Source of the DNA: Maribacter algarum (ex Lu et al. 2025) (nom. illeg.)
Lineage (GTDB): Bacteria; Bacteroidota; Bacteroidia; Flavobacteriales; Flavobacteriaceae
Assembly: GCA_947495915.1 (NCBI GenBank)
Contig: CANMAW010000001.1
Coordinates: 434,001 to 498,000, forward strand
Direction: 5' to 3'
Length of the DNA: 64,000 nt
This document shows positions 42,927 to 52,549 of this stretch, piece after piece (position 1 is the first letter of the stretch; each line of letters starts with the position of its first letter). The position numbers and the translations under genes were made by a program. The notes under the pieces are model-generated. The model was not told the origin of the DNA, did no database searches, and saw only the letters and a list, made by a program, of their open reading frames with translations.

Positions 42927-43713
42927 CCTTCTTTAAAACTATTTCATCAAATCCTTTAGGAATTTTATAAGGGAAGTTTAAGGGTTTATCGAATTCAATA
43001 TTTCGATATTCAATACCAATGGTATTTATGTTGTTTCCATCTTTGGCGGTTATTAAAATTTCATTAGGTAACACCCACTTGTTAATTTTCTGATAATCTT
43101 TGTACTGTATATTTAACTGACGATTCTTTAAAGGCTGTGATAATTGCTGGGTTGCAATTTTAAAGTTTTTAGGTTCAATTTGAAACAAGGTTTTGAACAG
43201 TTCACCAATTTTTCGCGGCTGTAATTGATAATTGTCATTTACAAAAGTTAAGTCATACTTTTCATCTTTAAGGTTGAATAGTGCCTGACCCAATAATACA
43301 TTTTGAAGCTCTTCAAAATTAATTTCAGCACCTAGAATATTACTCAAATAGGTAAAATCTCCATCAAAATATTCGTTTTGTAATTTATTATAAAAAGACA
43401 CTCTATTGGGAGTAATAAATGCCTTAACCACTCCAAAAGGAGCACTAAGCCAAATCGCACTATCTTTTTGCATTCGAAGACTTACAGAAACACCTTGATC
43501 ATCTGAACCATCAGAATAATCAACTTTCATTTTGCCACTTAATGTCTTAAAATCTAACTCGTTTTGATAATGTGTTTTTATGACGGCTTTAGAAGAAATA
43601 TTCTTATTTATAGTGCCATTTGACACTACTTTACCTGATTTACAGGAAACGAAAAACAAAATGAATATTCCCAAAACTATATGCTTTGGCGATTTTTGAT
43701 GAAAGACTATCAT
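42916..43713 (-). CDS. DUF4292 lipoprotein
   Basis: 265 residues with a lipoprotein signal (FILFFVSC). The body (LSGKMKVDYSDGSDDQGVSV, SAPFGVVKAFITPNRVSFYN) is the DUF4292 family, whose fold resembles LolA/LolB-type lipoprotein carriers; that link is from general family knowledge. Flanked by TPR and EnvC genes, an arrangement common in Flavobacteria. Role unproven, plausibly outer membrane assembly. Confidence 0.85.
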   Translation of the reverse strand: MIVFHQKSPKHIVLGIFILFFVSCKSGKVVSNGTINKNISSKAVIKTHYQNELDFKTLSGKMKVDYSDGSDDQGVSVSLRMQKDSAIWLSAPFGVVKAFITPNRVSFYNKLQNEYFDGDFTYLSNILGAEINFEELQNVLLGQALFNLKDEKYDLTFVNDNYQLQPRKIGELFKTLFQIEPKNFKIATQQLSQPLKNRQLNIQYKDYQKINKWVLPNEILITAKDGNNINTIGIEYRNIEFDKPLNFPYKIPKGFDEIVLKKDDI

Positions 43714-43715
43714 GA

Positions 43716-44672
43716 TTAAAATCCGGGTTTAATCTTACGAAGATACATATTTGCCTTGACCGAATTGTTAATACCATTATAAGCTTCTGATAGCTCTGTA
43801 AAAATTTTATTAGCCATGGGAATATCATCACCCACGAAAAAATCTAAAGAAGCTTCAAGTATATCAATGGCACTTTTGTGGTTTCCAGATTTATTAAGGG
43901 CGTAACCCTGTGCAAAATAAAAATAGGGTTGTGAAGGAAAACTCTCTAAGGCATCATTTGAAATCTTAGTTAAAGCATCAATACTATTAGAAGCAATATA
44001 GTTTTCAATTTTACGCTTATAATCTTCAATAGTAGATGTACTTTCTGTGCTATTATTGATAACCGTAGTTTTGATCTCAATTTGGCCTTTTTCATTCTTT
44101 TTTCTCAAAGAATCATTGATTTTTGAAGTCAAATCATCCAAAAAAGGTGTTTTTTTAAGATTTTTCAATACCGAAAGTGCTGATTCGTACTTATTCGTAT
44201 TGAAAAAAACTATGGCCAAATTCTGTTGAAATATCGAAGCTTCGGTCAACGTACCTAATTGTAAATTATCAATAGTATTTCCTTGTTTATCTAAAACCTT
44301 AACTAAAGTATCTAAGTACCACAAATTTTCTGGTTCTGCACGTACCGCAACTAGTGCATATTCTTGGGCAAGAGTATATTTTTTATCATTCAAATATACC
44401 TTTGCAAGTTCGTGATCAATTACTGAATTACCAGCATCTAATTTTTTACATTCCAAAAGGAAATTTACAGCTCTATCATAATTTTCAATTCCTTTTTGCT
44501 TCAGGGCTTCAAAGAAATTTACTTGAAAATCATCATTATAAGCTTCAAGGAAAACCTCCGCACTTTCTTCAACATTTATTTCAGGTTCTTCATTTTGGTT
44601 TTGTGCATATAAGGACCTAGGAAGTACTAAAACTCCACAAACCAACAATCCATATTTAAAACCTTTAATCAT
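43716..44672 (-). CDS. exported TPR-repeat protein
   Basis: 318 residues, signal peptide ending near SLYAQ. Several helical pairs of TPR type are readable (DRAVNFLLECKKLDAGNSVI, KYTLAQEYALVAVRAEP, PYFYFAQGYALNKSGNHKSA, AIDILEASLDFF). Probably a periplasmic scaffold. Its ATG overlaps the stop of the preceding gene as ATGA, and DUF4292 follows two bases after its own stop. Confidence 0.85.
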   Translation of the reverse strand: MIKGFKYGLLVCGVLVLPRSLYAQNQNEEPEINVEESAEVFLEAYNDDFQVNFFEALKQKGIENYDRAVNFLLECKKLDAGNSVIDHELAKVYLNDKKYTLAQEYALVAVRAEPENLWYLDTLVKVLDKQGNTIDNLQLGTLTEASIFQQNLAIVFFNTNKYESALSVLKNLKKTPFLDDLTSKINDSLRKKNEKGQIEIKTTVINNSTESTSTIEDYKRKIENYIASNSIDALTKISNDALESFPSQPYFYFAQGYALNKSGNHKSAIDILEASLDFFVGDDIPMANKIFTELSEAYNGINNSVKANMYLRKIKPGF

Positions 44673-45154
44673 TCTTTGTCTTCAAAAAGTTCTTTGACTA
44701 GTCGTAATTTTAGATAATTCTCTTGCACACCCAAAATTTTATAAACATCTGTAAAAATGGGATAATCATTAGCTTGAGTACCCTTCGAATATAGCATATG
44801 GCTAAGCACCATTTGATCTGCATCTAATATCCATTTATCAAACAAACCATAAGAAGGGCTTGATGGTTCTTCATTACCTCCGTAACAACTATAGCTTCTT
44901 CTTATGTAGATCGGTGCATCATAGATCACCGCCCCATTTTCATTGTTGAATAAAAAAACATGTAAGCGCTCGTCTTTACTTAGATACTCTTGATCTTTTG
45001 CGTTTCTGAGTATTGCAATGGAATCATTTCCTTCATTGTACGAAAATGCCCAGTTACTATACAATAAGTCCAGCTGTATTTCTTCTTGTTGCCCTTGAAC
45101 CACAAATAATAGTAGCAAATTCACAAAAACCAATACTATACGAATAGCGTTCAT
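44669..45154 (-). CDS. exported protein of unknown function
   Basis: 161 residues from the ATG at 45154, which gives a clean signal peptide (MNAIRIVLVFVNLLLLFVVQ). An in-frame ATG at 45181 would add nine unlikely residues. The mature part is acidic and probably beta-rich (LLYSNWAFSYNEGNDSIAIL), with a Cys-containing RRSYSCYGGNEEP segment. Not recognised; the layout is compatible with a lipocalin-like domain but that is a guess. Coupled to the TPR gene by ATGA. Confidence 0.75.
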   Translation of the reverse strand: MNAIRIVLVFVNLLLLFVVQGQQEEIQLDLLYSNWAFSYNEGNDSIAILRNAKDQEYLSKDERLHVFLFNNENGAVIYDAPIYIRRSYSCYGGNEEPSSPSYGLFDKWILDADQMVLSHMLYSKGTQANDYPIFTDVYKILGVQENYLKLRLVKELFEDKE

Positions 45155-45190
45155 AGATGTTGGATTGATTGCTAAAGTCAATCACAATAA

Positions 45191-46207
45191 CTATTCCAGA
45201 ACGGAGTAATCTCCAATACTTATCGCTTCAAAATTACCATTATATACTACATGATTGCCAATCATGGCGTTATCAAGGTTTGCATTTGAAATTTTACTTT
45301 GGGTTTGTATTAAACTGTTTTTTATGGTAGAATTTTCAATTGTACTATTGTTTCCAATAGAAACAAAGGGCCCTACCGTAGTATCTTTCAACACTACATT
45401 TTCTCCAATAAAGCATGGTTCAATGATACGTGCATTATCTAACTGTACTGAATTTGAGATCAAATTTTCGCCATCCTTTTCAAGAAAACCTAACATACGC
45501 ATGTTGGTTTCAAGGGTCACTTTTTTGTTACCACAATCCATCCATTCATCAACTTTACCCGGTACAAATTTTTTGCCTTTCGCCATCATTTGTTTGATGC
45601 CGTCATTAATTTGGTACTCACCACCGTTTATAATGTTGTTATCCAAAACCAATTGCAGCTCATCTTTCAGTTGGGCTACATCTTTAAAATAATAGATACC
45701 GATCACTGCTAAATCAGAAACAAATTCTTCTGGTTTCTCTACCAATTCTACAATTTCTTGGTTAGCATTTAATTTTACAACACCATAAGCCTCTGGCTGA
45801 TCGACTTGTTTTACCCAAATCACACTATCTGCCGTCTTATCTAAATCAAAGTCTGCTCGTATTAAAGTATCTGCATAAGCGATTACCGCTGGCCCTTCTA
45901 AGGAGTCTTTCGCGCACATGATCGCATGACCCGTACCCAAAGGCTGATCTTGTCTATAAATAGAGGCTTTAGCACCTAAACCTGTTGCTAGTTCTTTTAA
46001 ACTCGCGACCACATCATCACCAAAAAACGCAGGGTCACCCAAAACAAAAGCGATTTCATCAATGGGTTCTCCTAGTACTTTTGCGATATCACTCACCAAA
46101 CGATGAACGATCGGTTTTCCTGCAACAGGAATTAATGGTTTAGGAACAGTTAATGAATGTGGTCGTAAACGAGAACCACGGCCTGCCATTGGTACTATTA
46201 TTTTCAT
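45191..46207 (-). CDS. sugar-phosphate nucleotidyltransferase with hexapeptide tail
   Basis: 338 residues. The N-terminal nucleotidyltransferase domain has the signature PMAGRGSRLRPHSLTVPKPL and later VEKPEEFVSDLAVIGIYYF. The C-terminal part shows left-handed beta-helix hexapeptides (IGENVVLKDTTVGPFVSIGN). It activates a hexose 1-phosphate for glycan synthesis; whether the nucleotide is dTTP, UTP or GTP is not decided by sequence. It lies between dut and the unknown exported protein in the envelope operon, consistent with polysaccharide work alongside the flippase. Confidence 0.9.
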   Translation of the reverse strand: MKIIVPMAGRGSRLRPHSLTVPKPLIPVAGKPIVHRLVSDIAKVLGEPIDEIAFVLGDPAFFGDDVVASLKELATGLGAKASIYRQDQPLGTGHAIMCAKDSLEGPAVIAYADTLIRADFDLDKTADSVIWVKQVDQPEAYGVVKLNANQEIVELVEKPEEFVSDLAVIGIYYFKDVAQLKDELQLVLDNNIINGGEYQINDGIKQMMAKGKKFVPGKVDEWMDCGNKKVTLETNMRMLGFLEKDGENLISNSVQLDNARIIEPCFIGENVVLKDTTVGPFVSIGNNSTIENSTIKNSLIQTQSKISNANLDNAMIGNHVVYNGNFEAISIGDYSVLE

Positions 46208-46293
46208 TGTTTTATTTCTATTGGTTAATGTACTAGTGTAACGGTAAATTATGGAGTCAATTGCTAATGAACTGTACTATTTTGATACAATAC

Positions 46294-46728
46294 TTACTTT
46301 ACTCCAGTACTACCAAAGCCACCAGAGCCCCTATCTGTTTCTGAGAGTTCTTCAACTTCAACCCACTCGGCTCTTTCATGTTTTGCAATGACCAATTGAG
46401 CTACTCGTTCGTCATTTTCAATAGTGAAATCTTCATTAGAAAGATTTACTAAAATGACTCCTATTTCGCCCCTATAATCTGCATCAATAGTACCTGGGGA
46501 ATTTAATACTGTAATCCCTTTTTTTGCAGCCAAACCACTTCTCGGCCGAACTTGTGCTTCATAACCCACTGGCAGTTCAATAAATAATCCGGTTTTGACA
46601 ATGGCTCTCTCTAAAGGTTTTAAGGTAATCGGCGTTGTGATATTTGCTCTTAGATCCATTCCTGCGGAAGCAGAAGTTTCATAATGTGGTAATAGGTGTG
46701 TGGATTTATTGATGATTTTTATTTTCAT
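46294..46728 (-). CDS. dut: deoxyuridine triphosphatase
   Basis: 144 residues, the size of homotrimeric dUTPases. All motifs are present: [36 protein letters not shown] and the C-terminal [10 protein letters not shown]. It converts dUTP to dUMP. Its ATG overlaps the flippase stop (ATGA), so translation is coupled; the pairing with a flippase is a positional habit of Flavobacteria, not a functional one that I know of. Confidence 0.97.
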   Translation of the reverse strand: MKIKIINKSTHLLPHYETSASAGMDLRANITTPITLKPLERAIVKTGLFIELPVGYEAQVRPRSGLAAKKGITVLNSPGTIDADYRGEIGVILVNLSNEDFTIENDERVAQLVIAKHERAEWVEVEELSETDRGSGGFGSTGVK

Positions 46729-48185
46729 TTTTTTATAAATATTTGTCTGAGTTTATCATTCTCGAGTTTATAGACCAATGCTAAAAATAGCAGCAATAAC
46801 GGAATTCCGGCATAAAGACTACGCTTAAAAACGTAGAACGAAATCGCAGAAAAAAGTATCGATATGCCTAGATAGAATAAAATTTTTCTGAAGTTATAAG
46901 GAACTGGGTATCGTGATTTTCCTAAGTAATACGACAGAACCATCATAGTGCCATAGGCCAAAAGTGTAGCTATTGCTGATGCCATATAACTGATTGACGA
47001 GATAAAGGCATAATTTATACTGATGGTTATAATTGCTCCAATCACCGAAATAAAGGCACCATAACGTGTTTTATCAGTTACCTTGTACCAAACAGAAAGA
47101 TTGTGGTAGATGCCTAAAAAGAAACTTGCTAATACCACTAATGGCACAATATTCATGGCCTCCCAGTATGCTTCATCTCTTACAAATAACACCTTCAATA
47201 CATCTGCAAACACAATCACCGCTAATAAAATGATGCTACCAATGATGACAAAATAATTGGTGATTTGAGCATATGTTTTTTGCGGATTTTCAGTACCTGA
47301 ATGGCTAAAAAAGAAAGGTTCGATACCCATGCGAAAAGCAGTTGCAAACAAGGTCATAAATAAACCCAATCTATAACAGGCTGAATATTTACCAACTTCG
47401 CTTTCAGCAATATCTTCGGGCAACATATGTTCAAGCATTACGCGATCGAAAACTTCGTTGATTGAAAATGCAATACCCGCCAACAAAACTGGCCAACCAT
47501 ATTTCATCATGCGCTTCCACAAATCAACATCAAACGTGTATTTATTATCCAAATAGAGATTCAACATGAACAGTAAAGTAACTCCGCTTGCAATTAAGTT
47601 GGAAATAAAAATATAACTGATTTCGAAATCTGGTTTGTAAATGGCACTCATTACTCCTTCAGGGTTTCCTTCCACCATACTTGGTAATAAGAGTAAAAAG
47701 AAAATACTGAGTCCGAAATTAATTGCTACGTTCACGATTTTAATTACAGCGTATTTCATCGGTTTCTCATTTGCACGCAACCATGCAAACGGAATAATAA
47801 CTAAAGCATCTAAGGTTAAAATATAGATCGTGAAGCGTATGTACTTACTATCAATACCCGTTAGTTCTGCCATCGAACCTTGAAATAATAGCGCTACTAT
47901 AAAAAACAGGGCACTTGAAACAAGAATAGAAATTAAGGAAGTTGAAACTACTTTAGTTTTATCATCACTGCCATTGAAGAATCTGAAAAAAGCTGTTTCC
48001 ATACCGTAGGCTAACAACACATTGAAGATTGCAAACCAGGCAAAGATGACAGAAACCTTACCAAAACCCGCAGTTTCTAGAATACCCGTATATAGCGGAA
48101 GTAACAAAAAGGACAACATCCGCGGTAATACTGTAGCCAAGCCATAAATGGCTGTTTGTTTAAAAAGTTTTTTAAGCGGGTTCAA
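46725..48185 (-). CDS. polysaccharide/oligosaccharide flippase (Wzx/MurJ-like)
   Basis: 486 residues with about 14 membrane helices (MOP superfamily), starting with TTG at 48185, where no ATG fits the short leader. Family features include the N-terminal [19 protein letters not shown] and the later [13 protein letters not shown]. It would flip a lipid-linked saccharide across the inner membrane. First gene of the seven-gene envelope operon, with a TAATTTTG element 20 bases upstream. Confidence 0.9.
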   Translation of the reverse strand: MNPLKKLFKQTAIYGLATVLPRMLSFLLLPLYTGILETAGFGKVSVIFAWFAIFNVLLAYGMETAFFRFFNGSDDKTKVVSTSLISILVSSALFFIVALLFQGSMAELTGIDSKYIRFTIYILTLDALVIIPFAWLRANEKPMKYAVIKIVNVAINFGLSIFFLLLLPSMVEGNPEGVMSAIYKPDFEISYIFISNLIASGVTLLFMLNLYLDNKYTFDVDLWKRMMKYGWPVLLAGIAFSINEVFDRVMLEHMLPEDIAESEVGKYSACYRLGLFMTLFATAFRMGIEPFFFSHSGTENPQKTYAQITNYFVIIGSIILLAVIVFADVLKVLFVRDEAYWEAMNIVPLVVLASFFLGIYHNLSVWYKVTDKTRYGAFISVIGAIITISINYAFISSISYMASAIATLLAYGTMMVLSYYLGKSRYPVPYNFRKILFYLGISILFSAISFYVFKRSLYAGIPLLLLFLALVYKLENDKLRQIFIKK

Positions 48186-48204
48186 TAGCGCGAAGGTTAG
48201 ATAC

Positions 48205-48212
48205 CAAAATTA
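48205..48212 (-). promoter_or_regulatory. -7 promoter element of the envelope operon
   Basis: TAATTTTG on the minus strand, exact TAnnTTTG, giving a leader of about 14 bases to the TTG start of the flippase. Confidence 0.55.
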
Positions 48213-48300
48213 GACATTTCAAAACAATCTTTGAAAACTTTCTATAAAGTTTAGCATCTAGATCATATGGATTCACAAAATAAAGAAGGCTTTTTCAGTT

Positions 48301-48861
48301 TTAATGGTCTTGCTTGATTTCGTTAAGCAAGCTTATTTCTTTCTTTATTTCCATGGCTATAAAAAGACCCAACCCTATTAAAACTACAATTGCAGACACT
48401 AAAATATAATTATAAAATCCGTTCGATAAATTAGCTTTAAATGCAGGTAGCAATAACACAAAACCAATGCAATAACTGATTATTATCAAAGGTGTTGCAA
48501 TAAAATGCACTTTAATACGCTGCCTGTAATAGGTTACCATCTGTGATTTAAACGCTTCATATACTACCGATACATTCATCTTCTTCAGGTAGTTGATGCT
48601 ATAAAATTCTAAACTAATACGTATCAAAAGCGAACCCATCATTATTAACAATCCGATCATCACGGGTGGAAACTTATGCGCAGATATGTACAAGAAGAAC
48701 GCAATTAAAACCATGACGGTTGCCCCTAGAACAATATTTGTAATGCGCTGCTTACTTCGAATAGCATTTATTTTATCAACTACTTTTTTTGCCCCGTCTT
48801 CTGGGGTTTCTGGCTGATCTTGGTTATTCCATTGTGATTTTAAGTCTTCAAATGCTGTCAT
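48301..48861 (-). CDS. four-helix membrane protein, candidate anti-sigma factor
   Basis: 186 residues. A soluble N-terminus (FEDLKSQWNNQDQPETPEDG) is followed by four hydrophobic segments (about 40-60, 66-86, 123-143, 150-170) and a charged tail. Its start overlaps the end of the ECF sigma gene by 14 bases, the typical arrangement for a membrane anti-sigma factor. No zinc-binding HxxxCxxC motif is present. The name is inference from context. Confidence 0.75.
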   Translation of the reverse strand: MTAFEDLKSQWNNQDQPETPEDGAKKVVDKINAIRSKQRITNIVLGATVMVLIAFFLYISAHKFPPVMIGLLIMMGSLLIRISLEFYSINYLKKMNVSVVYEAFKSQMVTYYRQRIKVHFIATPLIIISYCIGFVLLLPAFKANLSNGFYNYILVSAIVVLIGLGLFIAMEIKKEISLLNEIKQDH

Positions 48862-49345
48862 TTTTCACACATTTAGTTAAACTACTTTTTATTCGATGTA
48901 CCCGAACCCGTACTGCTTCATGAGAAATACCTATTATTTCAGAAATCTCTTTTTGCGGTAACCCTTCTAATTCTAATAATATAATTGCTTGATTTCCTTT
49001 TGAAAGTTTCGCGATGCATTGATACATCTTTTTCAATTGCTTTTCTTTATTGGGGTGTGATGTCTCTTGAGTTTCGGGCAGCAGATCATACTCTTGATAG
49101 GGCTGTATATATTTTTTCTTTCGAAGTTCAAGAAGGCAAGTATTAACCGTAATTCGATAGATCCAGGTTGAAATAGTCGATTCTTCTCGAAATTCTTCCA
49201 AACTTTTCCAGACCTTCACGAAAACCTCTTGTGCAATATCGCTTGCTAAGGTCTTGTTGCCTTTCACATACCCCATGCAAATGCGAATTACCTTCTGATA
49301 ATTTGCTTTATAAATAGTGTCAAATTGTATTTGTTTTTTCACCAT
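48848..49345 (-). CDS. RNA polymerase ECF sigma factor
   Basis: 165 residues from the ATG at 49345, two bases after the upstream stop; a longer frame to 49384 lies inside the hydrolase gene. Region 2 shows DIAQEVFVKVWKSLEEFREE and STWIYRITVNTCLLELRKKK; region 4 shows LELEGLPQKEISEIIGISHE and the recognition helix AVRVRVHRIKSSL. Middle gene of hydrolase, sigma, membrane protein. Confidence 0.93.
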   Translation of the reverse strand: MVKKQIQFDTIYKANYQKVIRICMGYVKGNKTLASDIAQEVFVKVWKSLEEFREESTISTWIYRITVNTCLLELRKKKYIQPYQEYDLLPETQETSHPNKEKQLKKMYQCIAKLSKGNQAIILLELEGLPQKEISEIIGISHEAVRVRVHRIKSSLTKCVKNDSI

Positions 49346-49347
49346 TC

Positions 49348-50190
49348 TTATGGAATATAGTTCGCTACTGTAGAATGAAACCATTCTGGTGCATCATACA
49401 TAATAAAATGAGAAGCACCTTCAGCATATTCAATAACATATGATTCTAACTTCGAATATTGCCCTTCATAAGTCATTTTAGCTGCCTCTAAGCCATAAGG
49501 ATGTGTTGCTGCTAATATGACAACAGGAATCTTTATTTCGGCAATAGCATCTCTTAAATCTAATTTTAATAAGTCAGTATATCCATATACATAGGTTTCA
49601 CGGTCTGCTACTTGCATCCAAGCTTTAATTTGAGATTGCTTTTCAGTATTTTGTGTCATTGACATCGCCATTTGTTGGGCCATTTTTTCAAAAGCTTCGT
49701 CATCCATGGCAAGCATTTGATTGTTCCATGGGCTATCATATACCAAATCTTCGCTTTTATAATTCGGAATCATTAATGCCCCTGTAGAAGGTAATGCATC
49801 AACAACAATTAATTTTGAATAGGGATGGTTTTCTTCGGTTGTTAACCATAAACCTAACGCGCCGCCCAAGCTATGACCAATAATTATTGCATCTTCAAGA
49901 CGTTGTTGTTCAACATATGCCGGAACACTTGACTTTATTTTTGAAAGCCATGGTTTTTCAATCGGAGCAACACCTCCAAAGCCAGCAAAAGTAAAAATAT
50001 GACACTCATGTGTTTTCGAGAGTTCATCAACTAAATCGTTCCACACTTCACCTGTGCAAGCAAAACCAGGAAATAATAAAACAGGTTGACCTTTTCCTAC
50101 TACGGCTACCTCAAATGCCGAATCTTGAGCTATGGCATAATTTGAAAAAATGAAAAATACTAAAATGGTAAGTTGCTGCTTTATTTTCAT
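49348..50190 (-). CDS. exported alpha/beta hydrolase
   Basis: 280 residues with a signal peptide ending near NYAIAQ. The nucleophile elbow is IIGHSLGGALG (Ser), the oxyanion region LLFPGFACTGEVW, and the catalytic His in EGASHFIMYDAP. Substrate unknown. It lies directly upstream of the ECF sigma gene with a two-base gap, so it may belong to the same stress response. Periplasmic location is inferred from the signal. Confidence 0.88.
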   Translation of the reverse strand: MKIKQQLTILVFFIFSNYAIAQDSAFEVAVVGKGQPVLLFPGFACTGEVWNDLVDELSKTHECHIFTFAGFGGVAPIEKPWLSKIKSSVPAYVEQQRLEDAIIIGHSLGGALGLWLTTEENHPYSKLIVVDALPSTGALMIPNYKSEDLVYDSPWNNQMLAMDDEAFEKMAQQMAMSMTQNTEKQSQIKAWMQVADRETYVYGYTDLLKLDLRDAIAEIKIPVVILAATHPYGLEAAKMTYEGQYSKLESYVIEYAEGASHFIMYDAPEWFHSTVANYIP

Positions 50191-50304
50191 GACGATTCTT
50201 TTTAAAGAGTTTATTCTTTAGATACACTTCTTTAAAAATGTTACATCTTAAAAACAAAAAAAATACAAAATCAAGCTTACCCAAGTGTTGAAAAGGCTCT
50301 AACC

Positions 50305-51558
50305 TCACTCTGCTACTACTTGTTTTTCAGCAATAGATTCTTCATCAGAAAGATTCATACGTTTCATTGCCAGCACAGCAAATAATAAAGCGATTACCAA
50401 AAAAACAGCCGCAAGAACATAAGGGGCACCCACAAAATATATAGCTGTTTCAGGTCTAATAAAGTAATAAAACACCGAAGAAAAAATGACCTGACCCAAA
50501 ATTGCTGTTACGCTCACCAAGCCAGTGATAGCCCCTTGTAAGTTTCCTTGTTCTTTCTCTGACACCTGATTTGAAATAACACCTTGAACGGTTGGGCCAG
50601 CAATTCCACCGAATGCATACGGAATTAGAAAGGCATACAGCATCCAAGGTTCAGAGGCCTGTGAGAATAAAAACATACCAATGGTCCAAAGTAAAAAACC
50701 TGTGATTACCGTTTTCTTCTTTCCTAGTTTTTTCACTACAATACCAACCAAGAAGCCTTGTGCAATTGCCACAAGCAAACCTACTACCATTAATGAGATT
50801 CCTATGTCTTGCGGACTCCAATCGTAACGTTCAATACCATAATAAGACCAAGTTGATGGAAGCGCTTGCCCCGCTAAATTGGCAAGAAAAAAAGCAAAAA
50901 TCAATAATAGAACTCCTTTGTAATTTCTAAGACTTACCAAAGAAACTCCTGGAATCATTTTTAAAGTATTTATAGGTCTTCTATTTTCTATAGATAAAGA
51001 CTCTGGCACAAAGAAATAGCCAAAAATGAAATTCGCAAAAGTCAAACCGGCAGCAATGTAGAACGGTAGTCTTATATCTATTTCACCAAAAAAGCCACCA
51101 ATACCTGGGCCTACTATAAATCCTAATCCGAAGGCCGCACCAATTAATCCAAAGTTCTTTGCCTTTTCTTCTTTAGTGCTAATATCAGCGATATATGCTG
51201 AAGCTACCGTAAAGCTTGCGCCTGTAATTCCTGCTAAAAAACGTCCTACAAACAACCAAATAATTGTTGGTGCCCACGCGTGAATTAAGTAATCAACGCT
51301 TAAACCCAATAAAGCAATTAATAAAATAGGCCGGCGACCATAGCGATCAGAAATTTCTCCTAAAACTGGAGAAAACAAAAATTGCATTCCTGCGAAAGCA
51401 GTAGTTAACCACATACCATAAATAACGGCCTTGGCGGTACCTTCACCAGTAAGTTCCATGATTAAGTCAGGAATAATAGGTAAGATAATACCGATACCAA
51501 TTACATCGACTAGAATCGTTATAAAAATAAAAAGTAAAGCCGTTTTTTTTGATCGCAT
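50305..51558 (-). CDS. Tet-family MFS transporter
   Basis: 417 residues, twelve membrane helices. The major facilitator motif A is in GEISDRYGRRPILLIALLG, and motif C-like GIGIILPIIPDL opens helix 1, as in TetA-type proton antiporters. Probable drug or metabolite exporter; the true substrate is not known. Separate from the atp unit, whose terminator lies just before its start. Confidence 0.92.
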   Translation of the reverse strand: MRSKKTALLFIFITILVDVIGIGIILPIIPDLIMELTGEGTAKAVIYGMWLTTAFAGMQFLFSPVLGEISDRYGRRPILLIALLGLSVDYLIHAWAPTIIWLFVGRFLAGITGASFTVASAYIADISTKEEKAKNFGLIGAAFGLGFIVGPGIGGFFGEIDIRLPFYIAAGLTFANFIFGYFFVPESLSIENRRPINTLKMIPGVSLVSLRNYKGVLLLIFAFFLANLAGQALPSTWSYYGIERYDWSPQDIGISLMVVGLLVAIAQGFLVGIVVKKLGKKKTVITGFLLWTIGMFLFSQASEPWMLYAFLIPYAFGGIAGPTVQGVISNQVSEKEQGNLQGAITGLVSVTAILGQVIFSSVFYYFIRPETAIYFVGAPYVLAAVFLVIALLFAVLAMKRMNLSDEESIAEKQVVAE

Positions 51559-51579
51559 GCGAAAAGCAAAAATCGGTTA

Positions 51580-51612
51580 AAAAAATAAAACCTCACATTA
51601 CTGTGAGGTTTT
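51580..51612 (-). terminator. terminator of the sprE-atp transcription unit
   Basis: AAAACCTCACA (51587-51597) and TGTGAGGTTTT (51602-51612) form a perfect 11-bp stem with a 4-base loop. On the minus strand a T-rich run follows. Confidence 0.9.
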
Positions 51613-51666
51613 ATTTATAGCTGGTATGATTTGAAAGTAACTAAAGCATTATTAATTTGACAATGT

Positions 51667-52527
51667 TTAGTTATTTAATGCTTCGGCACCACCAACAATT
51701 TCTAATATTTCATTTGTAATCGCCGCTTGTCGAGCTTTGTTATAAGTCAATTTCAATTGATCTCTTAATTCCGTCGCATTATCCGTTGCTTTATGCATCG
51801 CAGTCATACGAGCACCGTGCTCACTAGCGAAAGAATCACGAATACCTTTATACAATTGTGTTTTTAACGATTTCGGTATTAGCTGCTCGATAATCTCAAC
51901 CTTTGAAGGTTCAAATACATAATCACCAGAGCTTTCCTCTTCACCTTTTATTGGTACGATAGGCAAAAACTGCTCCGTCATTATAATTTGCGTAGCAGCA
52001 TTCTTGAATTTATTGTAAACAATATCAATTCTATCATATGCGCCAGATGTAAACTTCTCCATCAAATCTTCTGCAATAACTGCAACATTATCAAAGGTCA
52101 AATCTTCGTATAAGTCACTATGATTTGACAAAACGGTTGCTCTTTTAGATAGAAAATCATTAGCTTTCTTTCCAACGGCTATAAAATCAACTTGCTTACC
52201 AGCATAAGTTTGATCAATTAAAACAGTACACTGTTTTAGAATATTCGAATTGAATGCTCCGGCTAAACCTCTATTCGAGGTGATTGCCACGACCAAAACT
52301 TTATTGATTTCACGATTATCAGAAAACTTGCTACCTGAATCACCATCTAAACTGGCACTAAGGTTTTGTAATAATTCTGTAAGTTTATCAGCATACGGGC
52401 GCATTGCCGTAATAGCATCTTGAGCTTTCTTCAACTTCGCAGCCGACACCATTTTCATGGCACTAGTAATCTGCATCGTTGAAGATACTGAAGATATTCT
52501 ATTACGTATTTCCTTTAAATTGGCCAT
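51667..52527 (-). CDS. atpG: ATP synthase gamma subunit
   Basis: 286 residues; the rotating central stalk of F1. The two long terminal helices are seen at LKEIRNRISSVSSTMQITSAMK and in the C-terminal EHGARMTAMHKATDNATELR with KARQAAITNEILEIVGGAEA. Last gene of the atp part; atpD and atpC are not in the window, as is common in Bacteroidota, where they form another locus. Followed by a strong terminator. Confidence 0.97.
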   Translation of the reverse strand: MANLKEIRNRISSVSSTMQITSAMKMVSAAKLKKAQDAITAMRPYADKLTELLQNLSASLDGDSGSKFSDNREINKVLVVAITSNRGLAGAFNSNILKQCTVLIDQTYAGKQVDFIAVGKKANDFLSKRATVLSNHSDLYEDLTFDNVAVIAEDLMEKFTSGAYDRIDIVYNKFKNAATQIIMTEQFLPIVPIKGEEESSGDYVFEPSKVEIIEQLIPKSLKTQLYKGIRDSFASEHGARMTAMHKATDNATELRDQLKLTYNKARQAAITNEILEIVGGAEALNN

Positions 52528-52549
52528 TTCTTCTTAGTATAAGAAAGTT

